Assembly: GCF_017875645.1 (NCBI RefSeq)
Contig: NZ_JAGGMR010000001.1
Location: 3,038,001 to 3,102,000 of the forward strand
Direction: 5' to 3'
Origin: Nocardia goodfellowii
GTDB lineage: Bacteria; Actinomycetota; Actinomycetes; Mycobacteriales; Mycobacteriaceae
DNA: 64,000 bases
The notes below the pieces were generated by a model that made no database searches, had not been told where the DNA came from, and saw nothing but the letters and a program-made list of their open reading frames with translations. This document shows positions 62,184 to 64,000 of this stretch, piece after piece. A program made the position numbers and the translations under genes. Within the stretch, counting starts at the first letter, position 1. Each line of letters starts with the position of its first letter.

Positions 62184-63122
62184 CTAGTTGCGCACTGTGC
62201 GCGCGGCCTGAACCGAGTGCGCCAGGGCCCGGTGTAGCCACAGTTGGGCGGCGCCGGTGGTGGCGGGGCCGACGAGATCGCCGGTCAGCGTCCAGTAGCG
62301 GTGGGTCCACGGGTCGGTTTCGGTGGCGGCGTGCAAGAGCGTGGTGCGGAAGGCGGCGGTGTCGGTCGAGCCCCGTGCGGCGGCGTGGGCGGCGACGAAG
62401 TGGTCGAGTATCGGGCCGGGGTGGGGGTCTACGCCGGTGCTGACGAGGTCGGCGACCTGTTCACCGGCTTCCGCGAGACCGACCAGCAGTCCGCGCCGGT
62501 CTTTGATATCGGCAGGTTTGGAGCGCCAAATGCTCTGGGACATAGCGGCTTTGGCCGTGGGATAGGTCAGGTGTCGCACGAGTTCGGCGAAGGTGAGCAG
62601 TTGTCGAGGGGCGGGGTCGGCCGGGAGCGTGGGGATGTTCATGACAGCGAATGCGTCGAACATCGATGCCGGGAGCGGGCCGAGCAGTCGCCGCCAGAAT
62701 TCCAGTAGCCGGTCCTCGGCGGCCTTCCGATCCTGCACGGCCGCAAGGAGTTCAAGTCGCCGCAGGGGCTGCCCGGGGTCGTCCTCGATGGCGCGCAGCG
62801 CGGAACGGCGCCACGCCAGCGCGGCGAGTTCGTCATCCAGGGCGGCGCGCTCGGCGGCGATCGCGTCGGCCACTCGCACGCCGCCGCTGAGAACGCCTGC
62901 GGCCGTGGGCAATCCGAGGCCGACGGCACGGAGCTGCCGCAACAGGGTGAGCTGCTCTACTGCCGCCTGCTCGAACATTCGATGCCCGCCGGTCGTGCGT
63001 TCGCACGACAGAACGCCTTCGTCACAGTAGAAGCGGATGGTTCGAACCGGCACTCCGGTCCGCCGCGACAGTTCCCCGATTCCGATCCACCCGCCACCGC
63101 GCTCCGCTGTGTCTTCTGTCAC
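62184..63122 (-). CDS. MerR-family regulator with long C-terminal domain
   Basis: 312 residues from GTG 63122, chosen because GGAGG is ~10 nt upstream and the HTH begins soon after. The N-terminal MerR HTH: WIGIGELSRRTGVPVRTIRFYCDEGVLSCERTTGGHRMFEQAAVEQLTLLRQLRAVGLGLPTAAGVL. The C-terminal ~200 residues form a helical effector domain with no recognised match. A MerR-type promoter (dyad between -35 and -10) lies in the divergent region, so it probably controls the gene at 63192. Confidence 0.88.
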   Translation of the reverse strand: MTEDTAERGGGWIGIGELSRRTGVPVRTIRFYCDEGVLSCERTTGGHRMFEQAAVEQLTLLRQLRAVGLGLPTAAGVLSGGVRVADAIAAERAALDDELAALAWRRSALRAIEDDPGQPLRRLELLAAVQDRKAAEDRLLEFWRRLLGPLPASMFDAFAVMNIPTLPADPAPRQLLTFAELVRHLTYPTAKAAMSQSIWRSKPADIKDRRGLLVGLAEAGEQVADLVSTGVDPHPGPILDHFVAAHAAARGSTDTAAFRTTLLHAATETDPWTHRYWTLTGDLVGPATTGAAQLWLHRALAHSVQAARTVRN

Positions 63123-63128
63123 GTTGCC

Positions 63129-63160
63129 TTGAACCTCCACCCGGCTGGAGTTCCTACCGT
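63129..63160 (+). promoter_or_regulatory. MerR-type promoter of the DinB-like gene
   Basis: A -35-like TTGAAC (63129-63134), 20-nt spacer, then a -10-like TACCGT (63155-63160). Centred within the spacer is the dyad CTCCA-CCCGGC-TGGAG (63135-63150). Over-long 19-20 bp spacers with an internal dyad are the hallmark of MerR-activated promoters. The MerR gene starts 7 bp to the left on the other strand. Confidence 0.62.
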
Positions 63161-63191
63161 ACTGCTCAACGTACGAGGAAGGCCTAAGCCG

Positions 63192-63812
63192 ATGACCGAG
63201 AACCATCCGATGACCGACACCCGAATCTGGGATGCCGTGGCAGATGAACGCCGCAACCTGCACGCTCTGCTCGCCGGCCTCCCCGGCCCTGCCTGGGACC
63301 ACCCGTCCCTCTGCGCCGACTGGCAAGTCCGCGATGTGGTCGCGCACGTCATCCTGTCGGCCGACGCGGGCCTGGGCTGGATTCTGCGCGAACTGATCCG
63401 CGCCCGCGGCAGTCTCGACCGTGCCATCCGCGACACCGCCATCCGCCATGCCCGCCGAACTTCGACCTCCGGCCTACTGGCCGAACTGCATGCCGGTATC
63501 CCCAACCGCACCACCGCGCTGGGAACGACCCCCGCGGATCGCCTGATGGACCTGCTCGTCCACGGCCAAGACATCGCCGTCCCCCTCGGCCTGTCCTATG
63601 AAATGCCGCACAGCTCAGCGCAAGTGGCACTCGACCGACTCTGGACCACGGGCGCACCGTTCCACGCGCGCAAGAAGTTACGCGGATACCGGCTCGTCGC
63701 CACCGACACCGACTGGGCGGCCGGTGCCGGGCAGACGATCGCCGCGCCGATCGCGAGCCTCCTGATGGTGGTTACGGGGCGGGTGGAGGTCGACCGAATC
63801 GTCCGGCCCTGA
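63192..63812 (+). CDS. DinB/maleylpyruvate-isomerase-like mycothiol-dependent protein
   Basis: 206 residues from ATG 63192. The N-terminal motif is that of the DinB_2/MDMPI superfamily (WDAVADERRNLHALLAGLPGPAWDHPSLCADWQVRDVVAHVIL), with His positions in VAHV, LLVHGQD for metal binding. Members of this family are often mycothiol-dependent S-transferases or isomerases. It is under apparent MerR control, consistent with an inducible detoxification function. Substrate unknown. Confidence 0.8.
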   Translation: MTENHPMTDTRIWDAVADERRNLHALLAGLPGPAWDHPSLCADWQVRDVVAHVILSADAGLGWILRELIRARGSLDRAIRDTAIRHARRTSTSGLLAELHAGIPNRTTALGTTPADRLMDLLVHGQDIAVPLGLSYEMPHSSAQVALDRLWTTGAPFHARKKLRGYRLVATDTDWAAGAGQTIAAPIASLLMVVTGRVEVDRIVRP

Positions 63813-63818
63813 ACGCGC

Positions 63819-64000
63819 TCAACCGACCGGCTCGATGGAGCCGATCGGAAAGGGATCGCTGCGTCCGCGCGCCTCCAACCGGCCGTCGCCCCAGCTCGCG
63901 CTGCCGTAGGCGTCCACTTCGATGACGTACGCGCCGACGGCCAGCGTGTCCGGCAATCGCACTGCCGCCCAGGGCTTCCCGTCCACGATATCGAGGTATG
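63819..64000 (-). CDS. Unknown protein, C-terminal end only
   Basis: On the complement an open frame runs from the right edge to TGA at 63819-63821, giving at least 59 residues: YLDIVDGKPWAAVRLPDTL, then AVGAYVIEVDAYGSASWGD, ending PFPIGSIEPVG. Beta-strand alternation and codon bias look genuine. No family can be named from this end. It is convergent with the DinB-like gene across a 6-nt gap. Confidence 0.6.
   Translation of the reverse strand, partial: YLDIVDGKPWAAVRLPDTLAVGAYVIEVDAYGSASWGDGRLEARGRSDPFPIGSIEPVG

Overview
The window is high-GC actinobacterial DNA, most likely from Nocardia or a close relative in the Mycobacteriales. The gene order from nrdF through ctaD, serB, an ABC ATPase, a NUDIX hydrolase, an enoyl-CoA hydratase, two methyltransferases, a beta-propeller lipoprotein, the GT4/GH57/methyltransferase trio, etfBA and the GNAT/PlsC pair follows the Mycobacterium tuberculosis Rv3048c-Rv3026c neighbourhood closely. 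This is recognised from memory of that genome, not from a database search.

Layout. 1-4.9 kb: end of an IclR regulator, a small lipoprotein, a HAD-like protein, the magnesium channel gene mgtE behind a short proline-rich leader ORF, and three small unrecognised genes, two of which are tandem duplicates together with their promoters. 5-36 kb: conserved chromosomal backbone. It holds class Ib ribonucleotide reductase nrdF with paired NrdR boxes, an MMPL transporter, a GT2 glycosyltransferase, a siderophore-binding lipoprotein, ctaD, serB, a chagasin-like lipoprotein and a Pth2-like protein. It continues with lipid and methylglucose-lipopolysaccharide type genes, electron-transfer flavoprotein etfBA, type II NADH dehydrogenase and a GNAT/PlsC pair that looks like ornithine-lipid synthesis. 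The PlsC gene is interrupted by two minisatellites.

36.3-55.7 kb: an accessory biosynthetic island. Seventeen minus-strand genes run almost without gaps, many with 4-nt stop/start overlaps. In transcription order they are ketoreductase, long ACP, dehydratase-like, ketosynthase (KS), dehydratase-like, degenerate KS, a KS-CLF fusion, KSIII-like, alpha/beta hydrolase, fused AccDA, BCCP, biotin carboxylase, FAD monooxygenase, ABC exporter (ATPase plus permease) and a histidine kinase/response regulator pair. A divergent malonyl-CoA acyltransferase and a PadR regulator complete it. I read this as a self-sufficient highly reducing type II polyketide/fatty-acid system that makes its own malonyl-CoA, builds a polyene or reduced acyl chain on a carrier protein, tailors it and exports it. 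The product cannot be named from sequence.

55.9-64 kb: an F420-type LLM oxidoreductase, a second ABC exporter, a GlxA-type AraC regulator, an isochorismatase-like hydrolase, a quinone oxidoreductase divergent from a TetR regulator across a clear operator, a MerR regulator divergent from a DinB/maleylpyruvate-isomerase-like gene, and the C-terminal end of an unknown protein. No tRNA, rRNA, CRISPR array, insertion sequence or phage gene was seen.
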